DNA of 64,000 bases from Dryomyza anilis (lineage: Eukaryota > Arthropoda > Insecta > Diptera > Dryomyzidae), in assembly GCA_951804985.1 (NCBI GenBank), contig OX638132.1, positions 15,977,529 to 16,041,528 of the forward strand, in the 5' to 3' direction. Position numbers and translations under genes: made by a program. Shown piece by piece: positions 9,841 through 21,227 of this stretch; position 1 is the first letter of the stretch, and every line of letters starts with the position of its first letter. The notes beneath the pieces are model-generated. The model saw only the letters and a list, made by a program, of their open reading frames with translations. It searched no databases and was not told the origin of the DNA.

Positions 9841-10787
9841 TTTATTTAAGCCAAAAATGTTAAATCTGGACCTAGCTCCAGGGCATTTTGGAGCGTTATA
9901 GTCCTTTTGAACAAATTGTATCATAATGTTCAATACGGGTTTCTACAGTCCCCTGCTCGTGTATTTGGATCTTTAATCTATTTTATCGCTTTTATTTGGA
10001 ACTTAAATCTCACCTTTAATTTTTGAAAATGTAAAAAATATAAAATTTGTTAAAAAATATTTCGTTTACATCATTTTTTTATATATACATTTCCATACTA
10101 TTACATTTTAATTCAATTCTTTCGTTCCCTATAGACACTCACATCTTTTACTGAATATACGGTTTTTCATTATTTCAATCAACCTCTTCATTTTTTATAG
10201 TTTTATAAATGCAAAAATATTGTTTTTATTCAAAAATTCTGCCACCTAATCCGATTTGCAAATCATGCCTGCCACCATCAATTATTCAATACAATAATTG
10301 ATATGACTGATGATCTTCAATGATCTTTGATCTGCGTCGATCTCTGTATATTCTATAGATTCCGTCTGCTAACTATGAGACGGCTGCTGCTAAATAGACA
10401 GTTTTTGACTTGAGTTTTTTATTGTTCTTTTTTTAAATTTTTTATGGTATTAAAAAAATCCCCATATCATCCAGTTATACGCTTAAAATTTTCAACTATA
10501 CGCTGATGCTGCGCTCAATCGTCTGACTGTCTTGATCACCTTTGTGACATTTGCACCACCTTGGCGAGATTTTGTGCTGTAATCTTGTCGTTGTTGTTTA
10601 TTCTATGCTATGTTCCATGATTCTTTTTTTATATTTTTCCTGTGAAGATTGTTATCATCTGCAATGCAGGATATTTTTTTAGATCCTTTCAGAATAGCAT
10701 TAAAAACACTTTTCTTTTCTTTGCATTGTATACGATATATTGCTAAGTAGATAATTTATGTCAAGCAAACTAATTGACTTCTTTGGG
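9841..10787. other. Unassigned spacer
   Basis: Mixed AT-rich DNA. A patch at 10290-10400 has repeated TGATCTT and GATCTCTG. No gene or repeat end was recognised. Confidence 0.4.
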
Positions 10788-11175
10788 ATTACGTTGCGGT
10801 ATTGTGTATTTTTGATATAAAAGAATTTCTGTATTTCTTTTTTTTATTAAAAACTATTTTTTATTTGATAATGCATCATAAATAGTAGTTAGATGCTACA
10901 CCGTTTCGGACTGTAATTGGACATTTCTATTTAAAATTCGAATTACAATTTATATTTTCGCATTTTAAATTAAATACGGTTTCGGAATTACGTTGCGGTA
11001 TTGTGTATTTTTGATATAAAAGAATTTCTGTATTACTTTTTTTTTATTAAAAAATATTTTTTTTATTCGATAATGTATTATAAATAGTAGTTAGGTGCTA
11101 CACCGTTTCCGACTGTAATTGGACATTTCTATTTAAAATTCGAATTACAATTTATATTTTCGCATTTTAAATAAA
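10788..11175. repeat. Two-copy tandem duplication, 199 bp period
   Basis: ATTACGTTGCGGTATTGTG starts at 10788 and again at 10987. The two copies match through GCTACACCGTTTC and CGCATTTTAAAT with few substitutions. This is a recent local duplication with no coding frame. Confidence 0.9.
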
Positions 11176-11430
11176 ATTGCCTCAATTATTATGGAATTTT
11201 CTCAATTATAAATGAAAAAAAAACTCATTTTTAAATGGAATTTTGTAAATTTAAAATGGAAAATCTCAATTATATTTGAAATTTTCCCAATTTAAAATGA
11301 AATATTTCATTTTCTTTCAGAAATTTCTTATTTTTCAATTGATAATACCAATTTCATTTAAAATTTTCTCAAATACATATTTTATTTGGAATTTCCCAAC
11401 TTCAAATAAAAAGCTCTCACTTTAAATTCA
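11176..11430. repeat. Degenerate GGAATTTTCTCAATT motif cluster
   Basis: The motif GGAATTTTCTCAATTATAAA and its partial reverse (AAATGGAAAATCTC, TTTCAATTG) recur about every 25-40 bp. The interior resembles the motif-filled elements elsewhere in this window, but no terminal inverted repeat could be defined. Confidence 0.4.
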
Positions 11431-11446
11431 AAATGGTTTGTAAACG

Positions 11447-12060
11447 CTGCAAACAAAAAGGGATCTCCCAAACTTAATTTTGCAGGCATTACATATGTCT
11501 TTCGAACTTTATGAAAACAAAAGTATTAATGCATTGCTAAATATTATTATAATAACAGCCAAACATAATTTTATTTTAGTTCAAAAATATTTATGTTCAA
11601 AATGAATTACTTTAGTCGTTATTACGAACATATATATGGTTGAATGTGAATAACGTTTTATATAAATATAAACATATTGATGTTTACATTTCATTTGAAT
11701 GTAAAATAAGTAAATTTAATGCTAATAATTTTTTTTACACACTATTCATTTTTTCCCCTTTTATACCATATACCATATATATGTTCGCAATAACGTATTA
11801 AATAATTCATTCTGAACCTAAATATATATGAACGAAAACAAAAATATGTTTGGTTGTCACCATAATACTGAAAATAAAATTATTAACTATAAGTAATAAA
11901 ATGAACAAGAAATAGTTTAAGTTTATATTTGAGTTTATTTTATTACTTATAGTTATTAATTTTATTTCCATTGTTATAATGACAGCCAAACATATTATTG
12001 TTTTCGTTCAAACATTTATGTTCAGAATGAGTAATTGTTACACAAGTTCCACAAACGATA
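11447..12060. mobile_element. Repeat family with GCAAACAAA start, copy 1
   Basis: GCAAACAAAAAGGGATCTCCCAAACTTAATTTTG, then ATAATAACAGCCAAACATAA, match the copy at 53.96 kb (GCAAACAAAGGACTGTCCC, ATAATAACAGACAAACATAA). Internal inverted repeats (ACGAACATATATATGG against CCATATATATGTTCG; TTATTAACTATAAGTAATAAA against its reverse at about 11930-11960) make it foldback-like. The outer ends are not sharply defined. Confidence 0.5.
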
Positions 12061-12801
12061 TCGAAACTGCCATTTTTTGGCCTAAAATATAATTTTGTTA
12101 ATCTATAATAATATGAAATTGCATATTTTTAATTATATCGTAACTTTTGTAGTTTAAGATATCGTAACGATAACAAAAAAGTTTTGATTTCGAAATTTCT
12201 GGTGTCTATACTTAACACCGGTTTAAATCATTTAACAAAATTTTTGATTTATCTAAACATTGATCAATCCATTTATTAAGATTCTGAATTTTTTAAAATA
12301 TAAACTTCGAATCGCATTGCGAAGTATATGAAATGGCTTTACTACTTTATTCCTAATTTATTCCTAATTTATTCATACTTTGTTCCTAATTTGAAAAAAA
12401 AAATATCACTGAATGTAAATTGACAAAATTTTTTATGTTGTTTACGGAAATATGTAATTAATTTAAAATATGATAAATCAATTAATTTAAAATATGATTA
12501 ATCAATTAATCAGAAACATGATTAATCAGGAAACTTGATTAATCCTTTATTCATAATTCTGATTTATCAAAATGTTGGTAAATTAATTAATTACACAGCG
12601 CTACTTAATACGTTTTATATTTCATAATAGAGAAGTGCTAAATGCCACGTTAACATCAAATGATTTATAGAGTTCTATTAAAATTTTTGTTATTAAATTC
12701 AAATATAAATCAATTTTCGACAAAGCCTAATTTTTGTAATATTAAAAGAAAATAGAAAGCTTAAAGTGTTATCAAAAAATCCATTCACAACACAAGGAAG
12801 G
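12061..12801. other. AT-rich spacer with AATCAATTAAT motif cluster
   Basis: Most of it is featureless. 12456-12600 contains several AATCAATTAAT/ATTAATC motifs and their reversals, again resembling a small motif-filled element without definable ends. Confidence 0.4.
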
Positions 12802-13062
12802 TCATTGCGATGACTGCCAATCGTTGGGAAACTCATCAAACTGTGTCAAATCTATTCTGTGCTGCTTTTTGAATTTGTATTTCAATGAAAGCGCATAAAA
12901 TCGATTGTACAGGCAGTAAGTAGAAGTAACTGCTGAAACTAAAACCGCCACCTGCAATATGACTTCTTGAAGTAAATATTTAAATTGAATGCAATCTATT
13001 CGATGGGTTCGTCTTTCTGCCAATGTCGTTGCTCTGTGTTCGTGAGTATCGACAATATGCGC
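12802..13062 (-). CDS. Candidate minus-strand terminal exon, membrane-type (86 codons)
   Basis: The reading frame from 13062 down to the TGA at 12802 is open and uses G/C-containing codons more than its surroundings. It has no ATG, but an AG acceptor-like site (TTGACAG|GCG) lies just before it, so it would be a phase-0 last exon: AHIVDTHEHRATT, then a hydrophobic segment VILQVAVLVSAVTSTYCLYN, then a basic stretch (LKYKFKKQHR) and DEFPNDWQSSQ at the C-terminus. The pyrimidine tract is weak and no upstream exon was found. It could be a gene relic. The family is not recognised. Confidence 0.3.
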   Translation of the reverse strand, partial: AHIVDTHEHRATTLAERRTHRIDCIQFKYLLQEVILQVAVLVSAVTSTYCLYNRFYALSLKYKFKKQHRIDLTQFDEFPNDWQSSQ

Positions 13063-13204
13063 CTGTCAATTTTATTACAAACTACTTCCACCAAAAAAAA
13101 AAATAAAAATCAAAAAACCAAAATAACGAAATTGTGCCAAAGTACTAAAATAATGTAAAACAAATTCGTACTAGCAGGTGAAGTAGTCGTATTTAATATA
13201 TGCT

Positions 13205-13705
13205 TGTTTACACGGAACACAAAAGTTCATCTATTCAAATAGAAAATACATAATTGTTATGAATTTATAAATTTGTTTTTATTAATTCCCCACAATTTCA
13301 TAATTATTCATTTTGATAATGAACTGGTGTTTAACACATTGATGAATTTGTTCATTCGATTTATGAACGCATTCATAGTATTCATTGTAACTTTTCCAAA
13401 TTGATCGGAAAAAGATAAATAACTAGTATTTATCTAATTCTACCATTTTTGTACGTTATTGCGTATTGTTAAAGGTACGATGAACATAATTCATACTATT
13501 CATACTAGAATGTTTCATCAATGTAATGAACACAATATTATTAAACACAATTAATGAATAGTTGAATTGACATATTGTGTTGACAATAATATAAAAAGTT
13601 CTAAATTGTATAGAATGATCCAAACATGTTTAGTATGTATGTACAATATACATATTTCTGTACACAATTCATAAAATCGATGTACATGATTTTCTCTGTG
13701 TAGCT
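13205..13705. mobile_element. GAATGAATTCAT motif-filled element
   Basis: Dense copies of ATGAATTTGTTCATT, TTCATTATGAA and AATGAACACAAT in both orientations. The right end TTTTCTCTGTG is followed by TA, like the CACAGAAAAA ends of other elements here. The left end near TACACGGAACACAAAAG is a weak match. Related sequence occurs at 27.5-28.07 kb and 63.7-64.0 kb. Confidence 0.45.
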
Positions 13706-14053
13706 TTAAACAAAAAAAAACAAGACATAAAATGCAAAAATGTTGACCGAATTTCATTGAATAGTTGGCGAAAATATTTTTCGATATTTATTGATAAAAC
13801 TTACAGTATTGGCGCTGTTTATCGAATTAAATAATTAGGTATATTATAAATTATTACAATAAATATAGCAACATTTTTAAAATCTGTATACTTTCTTATT
13901 ATTTTGCAATTCATTTTATTTTTGTAATTCTACTTCATAAACTTACCTAAAGAAGTTTAGTAAAGAGTTTAGTATATTCTTAACCGAGACAAATTTTTTC
14001 GGCACAATTTTTAAAAGTCTTGGTCCGTCCGTCTGTCAGTCTGTCGGTCGGTC
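13706..14053. other. Spacer, nothing recognised
   Basis: AT-rich, ending in a GTCCGTCCGTCTGTC run at about 14022-14058 that leads into an A-rich array. Confidence 0.4.
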
Positions 14054-14672
14054 GGCCGGTATAAAAAAACACAAAAGCAAAAACACAAAATCAAAAACAC
14101 AAAAATAAAACATAACAAAAACACAGGAACAAAAGCAAAAACAAAAACAAAGGAAAAAACAAAAGCAAATGCAAAAACACAAAAATTAAAAAAAAGCAAA
14201 AACAAAAGCACAAAATCAAAAAAGCAAAAATAAAACATAACAAAAACACAAGAACAGAAGCAAAAATAAAAGAAAAGCACAAAAAGCAAATGCAAAAACA
14301 CAAAAATTAAAAAAAAATCAAAAGTAAAAACAAAAGTACAAAAAACAAACGCAAATGCAAAAACACAAAAATAAAAAATAACAAAAGAAAAAGCAAAAAC
14401 AGAAACAGAAGAACAAAATTACACATATCTAAACAAAAATGAAAATACAAAAACCAAAAGAAAAAGCAAAAACACAAAATCACAAACACAACAAAAAAAA
14501 CACAAAAAAACCGTTGCAAAAACAAAACCAGAAACAGAAGAACAAAATCAAACATACCAAAACAAAAGTGAAAATACAAAAACCAAAAGAAAAAGCAAAA
14601 ACACAAAATCACAAACACAGCAAAAAAATCACAAATAAAAACCCGTTGCGAAGCCCGGGTACAAAATACTAG
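14054..14672 (+). mobile_element. Helitron-like 3' end with A-rich array
   Basis: An array of CAAAAGCAAAAACAC-type units (14065-14640) leads into ACCCG-TTGCGAAGCC-CGGGT (14641-14660), a short hairpin. It is followed 8 nt later by CTAG (14669-14672) and host T. Hairpin plus CTRR is the Helitron terminator. The 5' end is not identifiable, so this may be a truncated copy. The low-complexity open frames on both strands are artefacts. Confidence 0.55.
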
Positions 14673-14767
14673 TTGTATTATAAATGTTATTTCCAGTTAT
14701 ATATCCTATTTAATAATCATTATTAAATTATCAAGATATATAAACAATATTTGAAGTATCAAAAGTA

Positions 14768-15603
14768 GAGATGGACGCGTGCTTGTTCTTGATAACACGG
14801 ACACGCACGGGCACGCCGATAGGTGACACGCACGAGCACGAGCCCGATGAGTAAATTTACAGGCACGCACTAGAGAAGCACGATAAAACACGGGATTTTA
14901 AAAGACACGATGAAACACGGAAAAACACGACAAAACACGGAAAAACACGACAAAACACGAAAAAAGCACGGAAAAACATGAAAAAGCAAGCGAAACGTGA
15001 AAAATAATACCGGAACCGTTTAGATTTTTGCAACCAGAATCGTTATTAAAAATGTGTTGAACTGAAATCGGTTTGAATCGGTACCGCTATTTTTAAAATA
15101 TAGGAACCAGAATCTGACCAGATATTTTAGTCCCTGTCAGGGAACACAAATAACCGGAATCGGAACCGTTATTAAAAATGTATGGAACCGGAATCGAAAC
15201 CCATTTAATTTGTTGGTTGAAAACGGAACCGGAACCACAAATTAAAAAATCTTGTTACCCGAACCGGAACCGATATTCCAATAGGTTTTAGTTCCTGTAA
15301 TAAATAATTCAAAAATTAAGTTTGATATTGCTTTATTCTCTTAAATCCATAAGTAAAACTAAAACGACAGATATTTTATAAAAGGTTAAAATACCACGAA
15401 ATTTTGATTTTCTGATGCTGAAAGTAAGGATTTTTTTAAATTGGGGTAGAAACTAAAAAAAAAAAATCTTTAATGAGCGCGTGCCTGATTTTGGAGGCAC
15501 GGACACGCACGGGCACGATAGCAACTAGCACGCACGGAGATTTGCACGCACGAACTCAGATTTTCGGGCGTGACACGAAAAAAGCACGGCACGCGCCCAT
15601 CTC
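14768..15603. mobile_element. TA-flanked inverted-repeat element filled with CACG motif
   Basis: Ends GAGATGGACGCGTGC (14768) and GCACGCGCCCATCTC (to 15603) are inverted repeats with one mismatch, flanked by TA at 14766-67 and 15604-05. Both flanks of the interior are filled with GCACGG, ACACGCACG and AAACACGG repeats. The centre (15000-15310) holds GGAACCGGAATCG repeats that may be a separate insertion. There is no coding sequence. TA target duplication suggests Tc1/mariner-like mobilisation. Confidence 0.75.
15000..15310. repeat. GGAACCGGAATCG motif cluster
   Basis: About eight spaced copies of (A)CCGGAACCG / GGAATCG separated by AT-rich linkers. A similar but looser cluster (GGTTCC, GATTCCGGTT) lies at 57.24-57.66 kb. 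It sits in the middle of the CACG element. Confidence 0.6.
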
Positions 15604-15605
15604 TA

Positions 15606-16225
15606 ATCATAAAAATCCTACTTTCTGCCGAAAATTAAAAAAAAATATATATATATTTATTTTTAGTGGATTTTTATGCAAATTAATTGATGCTAAATAT
15701 TTCATTTTTATATATTTGAAAACTTGATAAACTTAAGAAAATGTTTAAAATTATGCACATTCACTTTCCGGGTTTTAACAAATCATGCACTCAATTCACT
15801 GACTTGTTAAAAAATAATAACAAACTTTACTGCAAAAAATACATAGAAGAAAAATGTTAACAAGTGAAAAATGTATCATTATTTTTGCTGTTGATGTTAT
15901 GAAGTTACTTGTTAAAAAAAAAAATAGAAAAATCTAGGCAAAAATCACGGCGCACTGCTGGAATGTGAAGTCATGTGACAGCGACGCGGATTGCATGATG
16001 CGCCTTCGCCATAGACATTTTTTAGGCCAACATTGTATCTATTACACGGTGTCACAAAATAAATTTTATTAGACATATACGATAATAAAACTTTTTTTAA
16101 ATAAAGCTATGAATAATTGTCAAAAATTCATCATTTACAATAAAATCACATTTTTAAAGACAAAAACCTTTTTGTGGTTTTGAATGATATTGATTTTTAT
16201 ATACTATACAGAAAAAAAAAATAAT
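15606..16225. other. Spacer
   Basis: AT-rich. ACTTGTTAA/TTAACAAGT motifs recur at 15800-15915 (a possible small motif-filled repeat). A GC-richer patch is present at 15945-16010. No gene is seen. Confidence 0.4.
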
Positions 16226-16478
16226 CGATGTAAATATAGCAACCGATATTAATTGCATGCATTAATCAGTCCAGCAATGAAATTCAGTAATTTAATAAAA
16301 ACATTTGCTATTCGTTGTTAAATCAGCAATTGCGTTTGCTAATATGAATATTTGTACGTCAATGCAGCAAATTATTAAGTCGGCGCAGTTTCAGCAAATA
16401 TAATTGCTGAAACTGTAATATTTCATTGCTGTACTTATTAATGCATGTAATTAATAACGGTTGCTATATTTACGTCAA
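16226..16478. repeat. 253-bp foldback with CAGCAA/TTGCTG motif
   Basis: The left arm GATGTAAATATAGCAACCG ... AATTGCATGCATTAA (16226-16264) is repeated inverted at 16436-16478. Inside, CAGCAATGAAA/TTTCATTGCTG and several TTGCTGAAA/CAGCAA motifs form further inverted pairs. A CAGAAAAAAAAAATAAT tract lies just to the left. Confidence 0.8.
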
Positions 16479-17043
16479 TTGTTTGATCTTTTCCATAATC
16501 TAAACACACGAAGCTAAACACAAAAGCCAGTTTTTCAATCACATTTATATTAAACTTTGTACGACATGTAGTATTATTTGAATACTAATTGTCTTTCTGT
16601 CTGTTAAATTTAAAGACATTTGACTGAGTTGTTTAGTAATTATATACTTTGGAATAGTTTAAACTAAGTTTAAACTTGCACAGAATAACTGGACCTAAAA
16701 CAGTGAAAAAATTGAAAATTTAAATCTTACTTTATAAATAAACAATTCTCATCATATTATTTCTATAATAAGCTGAATAAATCATCGTTTCTTCATAGAA
16801 TTTCCCAAAAAAAAAAAAATGTAAATTGGAACTTAGAGTTAGGACACGTTCCTCAAGAATTCAAGGAATGAAATGAAAATAATGTTCTCGGAACAATTTT
16901 CCACAGACAATGTTTAGCCCTACTGAAAAAAGCGATGTCTTGTTCAAAGCATATTTAGACTGTCACATAGTATTATATATGCAATTTTCAGTTAATCAAA
17001 ATAAGAGACACAGTAGTGGTAGCAAAAGGAACCATATAACGAC
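16479..17043. other. Spacer, nothing recognised
   Basis: AT-rich DNA without a repeat end or coding frame that I can support. Confidence 0.4.
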
Positions 17044-18192
17044 TTGATTACACTATCCAAGACGATTTTTGCCATGGACCTTCCGTACATCAATTCTATA
17101 TAATTCGTTGGTGCTGATTTTTACTGTATACTCAGTTTTTTCATATTACGTGACGTTTTTGAGAAAATTGCTATCGTATTTTGAAGCTGTTTTCATCCAC
17201 TACTTAGAATAAAAAAAAATATAATTCTGTGGAAAAATAGTTTAACACAAAAACTTAAACGCAATTTTTCTCTTAATTGTCTAGACTAATTTTTATATAC
17301 TAATGAATGCTAATATGTCAATATCTTTATAAGATAATTGGATCTAAAGTTGGAAAATTCTGATTTTTTTTGGAATTTTTTTTTGTATTATTTAGGATTT
17401 ATTGATAAACAAAAAAAGTATGTATGTTTATCCAAAGCATAGTCCAAATTAGCTATAAAAATTACGAACTTTTTTCTAGTTGATTCTTCACTTTTTAAAA
17501 AAATCCCTGAGAACTTCATCTTCTCTTTTGTATAATCAATTTTCAATAAAAAAAAACTAATGCCCCTAATCTGAAAATATCATTACATCATATTTAAAGT
17601 ATGCTTATTCTTATTGCATATTCAGTTTTGTCCCATTACGTAGCGTTTTTGAGAACAATTCGGTTAAAAGCGGCTATTTTTCAATAATTTGTATGTACAG
17701 TTTTTGACGTGTTGATAGAGCATATTTTAAAAACTAGAACCGATATAAAAAAAGTTAGTAATTTTCATTGCTAGTTTGAAATATTCTCTACATAACCAAA
17801 AATTATTTTTTTATTTATCATTAATTTCACAATGCTGAAAAATTGTTCAAAAATAGTCTAAAAAATAATTATTTTTCGAGTTTAGTTTCAAATATCTTAA
17901 AAACCTATCTGATTAATAGTATTTATCGATATATTGTAATAAGTCTTGACAACTGAAAGAAAAATCACGTTTACAGTTTTTTGTAAAATTAGTTATGAGG
18001 GACTGTATTTTTTTTATTTCTAAAATGTGACTGAAAAGGGTTGGAAAATTCGGAATCAATTTTCTTAAAAACGTTACGTAATAGAAAAAATCTGAGTATG
18101 CAGTCAAAATCAGCAACCGCGAATTTTATAGAATTGATATATGGGATGTCCATGGCATATATTTTTTCTCGTTTTGTTGAGTAGTGTTATTT
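17044..18192. mobile_element. Long inverted-repeat element, family X copy 1
   Basis: The left arm TTACACTATCCAAG...GCCATGGACCTTCCG...ATCAATTCTATATAATTCG...TACTCAGTTTTTTC is matched inverted at 18045-18192 (GAGTATGCAG...GGATGTCCATGGC...GAGTAGTG). The arms are at least 150 bp. The interior is AT-rich and non-coding. Other copies lie at 21.2 and 59.9 kb. Confidence 0.75.
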
Positions 18193-19070
18193 ATCGTAAT
18201 TTTAATAATGGCTAGAAAATTGTGTAGAGTTTTATTAAAATCTTTCGACACAACTCTCTAATCTCAGAATGCCAATCGTCTCTATATCGTTACGAGATAA
18301 ATTATTTTGATAAATATTGCGATATCTGTGCGATAAACGTTTAAGTATCGTATTTCGTATTTTACCCTTTAAATCGTGGTATCTCAGTGTATATACTTCG
18401 GATATGTATGATTTTAGTACCAAACGACGCGAAATATAAATAGCTATCATCAAAAACTTAATTTCTTGTCATACCATTTGAATGCGGGAGACATTTTTTA
18501 TTCAGATCTAAGGGATACTTATACAATTTTATAATTTTTTTTTTATCGAAAAATTGTCATTGATATGATCGAATTTAAAAATGTTCGACAAAAGGCTTGT
18601 AGTACTGTTAAACAAAAAGGTTTATTTGAGTTCCTTACCAATTGAAGAAAATAAGAATATTTTTATTATATTACAAAAAAAAAATTCTGTTAATATTCTG
18701 TTACCCTTTTGTAGGGGTTGTTTTGCAGCATCGCCGCTAGATCCATATCAAACATAAGGTGTAGAAATTGTAGGCGTTAAAGTCGATTTTATGCATTTCC
18801 AAAAACAAAACACAATTTTATTTGTTTTTCTTTAGTCATTTTCTTAATTTCACCCATGTCCATGAAATAGTTGGAAATTAAGATAGATGTTGCTTTATCA
18901 TAAACAGTACGATAGACGAACAATTTCAAAGAACGACAGATGTCGATTAGAACATTAATCAAAAATATATAGACTAAATAAAAATTGATCCTAAAAAAAA
19001 TACTTAATTAAAAAAATGTAATTCGTACTTATTCTGTTTTTTAATAACTGTTTTTTATTTCTTTTTTTAG
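18193..19070 (+). other. Intron sequence upstream of the AT-hook exon
   Basis: This includes a cluster of CGATA/TATCG motifs at 18240-18445 (a 72-codon minus frame here is an artefact of it). The stretch ends in a good splice acceptor: TTTTTTATTTCTTTTTTTAG at 19051-19070. Confidence 0.6.
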
Positions 19071-19256
19071 CTCTTTTCGGCGATTATGGTGGAATGGGAC
19101 GCATACGTCGCCGCCATCATCCACGTGGCACCAAACGTGGACGACCGCGTGGTTCGCGACGTGGCGGCGGTAATGGCGCATTGGGTCGTCAGGAGTCAAC
19201 GCCTATTAGTGGTACACCACAGACGCCAAATTCGACGAATACTGCCAATGCCGAAG
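19071..19256 (+). CDS. AT-hook protein, internal exon (61 codons)
   Basis: The acceptor (T-rich tract, TTTAG) and donor (GAAG|GTAAGT) are both excellent. The only long open frame with coding character starts two bases into the exon: LFGDYGGMGRIRRRHHPRG, then TKRGRPRGSRRG, a clear AT-hook with core GRP flanked by basic residues, then a Ser/Thr/Pro/Asn tail (STPISGTPQTPNSTNTANAE). Phase 1 at both ends makes it a symmetric exon, so skipping it would keep the frame. The exon is much GC-richer than its flanks. It should bind AT-rich DNA as part of a chromatin protein. The parent gene is not recognised. The 5' exons lie upstream and were not found. Confidence 0.85.
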
Positions 19257-20143
19257 GTAAGTTTAAATAGTTATTTAAATTTTCAGTATAAAATGAAAAA
19301 TTTTAAAAACCTCCTTTTTTAAAATCACTTAAAGATGAACACTTGGTTTAAAATATCTCAAGTGACACCAGTTTTTTGTGACACCATTACCACACTCACT
19401 GTATTTCGGAAAGAACCCCCTTCACAAAGCCCCTAAAAACAAAGATAATTCTAAAGTGCTACTCTCGTTCACTAATAATCACGTTGCTATTTTAAAAGAA
19501 TGTTACACTTCAAAATCAACTCGAATTAACAAAAAACAAGTCATGCTTTTAAATGATCAACTCTTAACGAATTAGAAAAAAAATCTTCGAAATTCTTTAA
19601 CGTTTACCCTAAGTATTTCCCTTCGAAGTATTTCCCCATCAATTTTTGTTTTTTCTATGCATTAAATACCCTTCTTTTTATTAATGTTATCTTCCGGCTC
19701 GTTGATGAAGTGCCCCACTTTGGCCTGTGCTCATATTTTAAATCGTACACGCCAACGTATTTTAATTTTTTTGGTTTCCGTCTATCTTATTTTTGTTACC
19801 CTCATATGTTGCGCATTTAATATTTATAATTTACCTCCATTTTGCAACCCCCTTTATATTTATTTTTTTTTATTTTTGTATTTTATACTGCGTTATCAGC
19901 AAGAGTCAAAGTAAATATTTTACTAAGATTGAAATCGTAGAATTTCTTAAATGGCCCCACGGTTTGTACACAATTTGAAAGTTCCACGTTCAAAAAAATT
20001 ATATAATACAAACATTATGTTATTAGATCTAATATATATATATATATATATATTATTTGATATGGGCAGTTGGTGTTAAGCTGTGTTTATTTATGATATT
20101 GATATGTTGGGGTAATATAGAATGGTGATTATTTAAAACAGTG
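19257..20143 (+). other. Start of the 6.0 kb intron
   Basis: AT-rich non-coding DNA, including a pyrimidine-rich stretch at 19780-19880 and an (AT)n run at 20033-20053. No element end was recognised. Confidence 0.5.
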
Positions 20144-21144
20144 CACTATGGGACAGAAGCTTAGTCTAGCTCGCCGAAAATCAGAAATTAAAGTTTTTTT
20201 GTAGAAAGTTTAAAAATATGTAATTTTATTAATAATTTATGAGAACCTAGAGAACAAACAAAAAATGATACACCCTAGTGAAAAAATCCTTCTGTAGGCT
20301 TGCTTAAAGTGAAAAAATTAAGCCAGTGCTTTTCAAGAAATAAAAATGGGTTACATTAAAACTGTCATAACTCTTTCAATATATACTTCACATGCAGAGT
20401 GTTAGTTTTATATTATTGGGAATTGAGAGAACTATCATCTTGTGTATCAAAAATTTCAAATGGCTATTCGTGTTTTTCCTAATTATCTGCCAAAAACATA
20501 AAACAAAAATTACGTATTTTTTATACAAAAGTAGTCATGGAAAATAAAAGCATCCAAATGCTCTCATAAATCTTTTTACAGGCCTAATGTCTGAAATGTC
20601 TTCTTTCTAACGGTGTTAAACATGCCTGCATAAGTTTGCCACACGTCATTTAAAATGAGTTTAAGTTATGAGAAAAGTACGAAAATCGAAAAATAATTTA
20701 ACTAAATTTTGTTACTTTAATATGTCAGTTTTGCCTTTTCTGTCATTATAGTTGACAAAACTGGCTCATATTTGGTATGGTAGTTAAGAATTGTGATATG
20801 TACCATAGTACCTAATATTATCAGAATATCTCTTACGATTGTCAAGTTATATAGTTTAAGAAGAATGGTAGGCGTGGCAGTTTGCCAATCACGCCCATAT
20901 TAAGAATGTTCATGTGCAATTACAGTATGTATCTAAATACCAATTATCAACAAAATATCTCATTCCAAGTTATAGTCGTTTTACCAGTTCAATTATCTGA
21001 CAGGTGGGCGTGGAAATGGACCAATCTTCATAATTTTCAAATTGAAATCTATTCATAGAACATGTATGCTTAGTGTAAAGTTTCGTAAGGATTGGAGCAA
21101 AACTGTATTTACGGCGAGCTAGAATTGACTTCTATCCCACAGTG
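20144..21144. mobile_element. Inverted-repeat element with CACTATGGGACAGAAG ends
   Basis: CACTATGGGACAGAAG...CTAGCTCGCCG at 20144-20180 is matched inverted by CGGCGAGCTAG...CTTCTATCCCACAGTG at 21113-21144. The element is about 1.0 kb with a non-coding interior. A smaller relative with TACTATGGGTCAGAA ends is at 34.0 kb. Inserted in the AT-hook gene intron. Confidence 0.75.
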
Positions 21145-21227
21145 TGAAGTGTGCTTTTTAGACGAATTCCTATTTCAATTTAAAGAAAACCTTTTGCGCT
21201 TATCGGAATAAGATATTTTTAAAACCT

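Noticed and set aside
14011..14672. Phe/Cys-rich or Lys/Gln-rich open frames
   Set aside because: Both are readings of the A-rich CAAAAGC array.
19086..19322. 78-codon frame starting at ATG 19086
   Set aside because: It runs through the donor GTAAGT into intron DNA; the GRP-containing frame in the same exon is the coding one.
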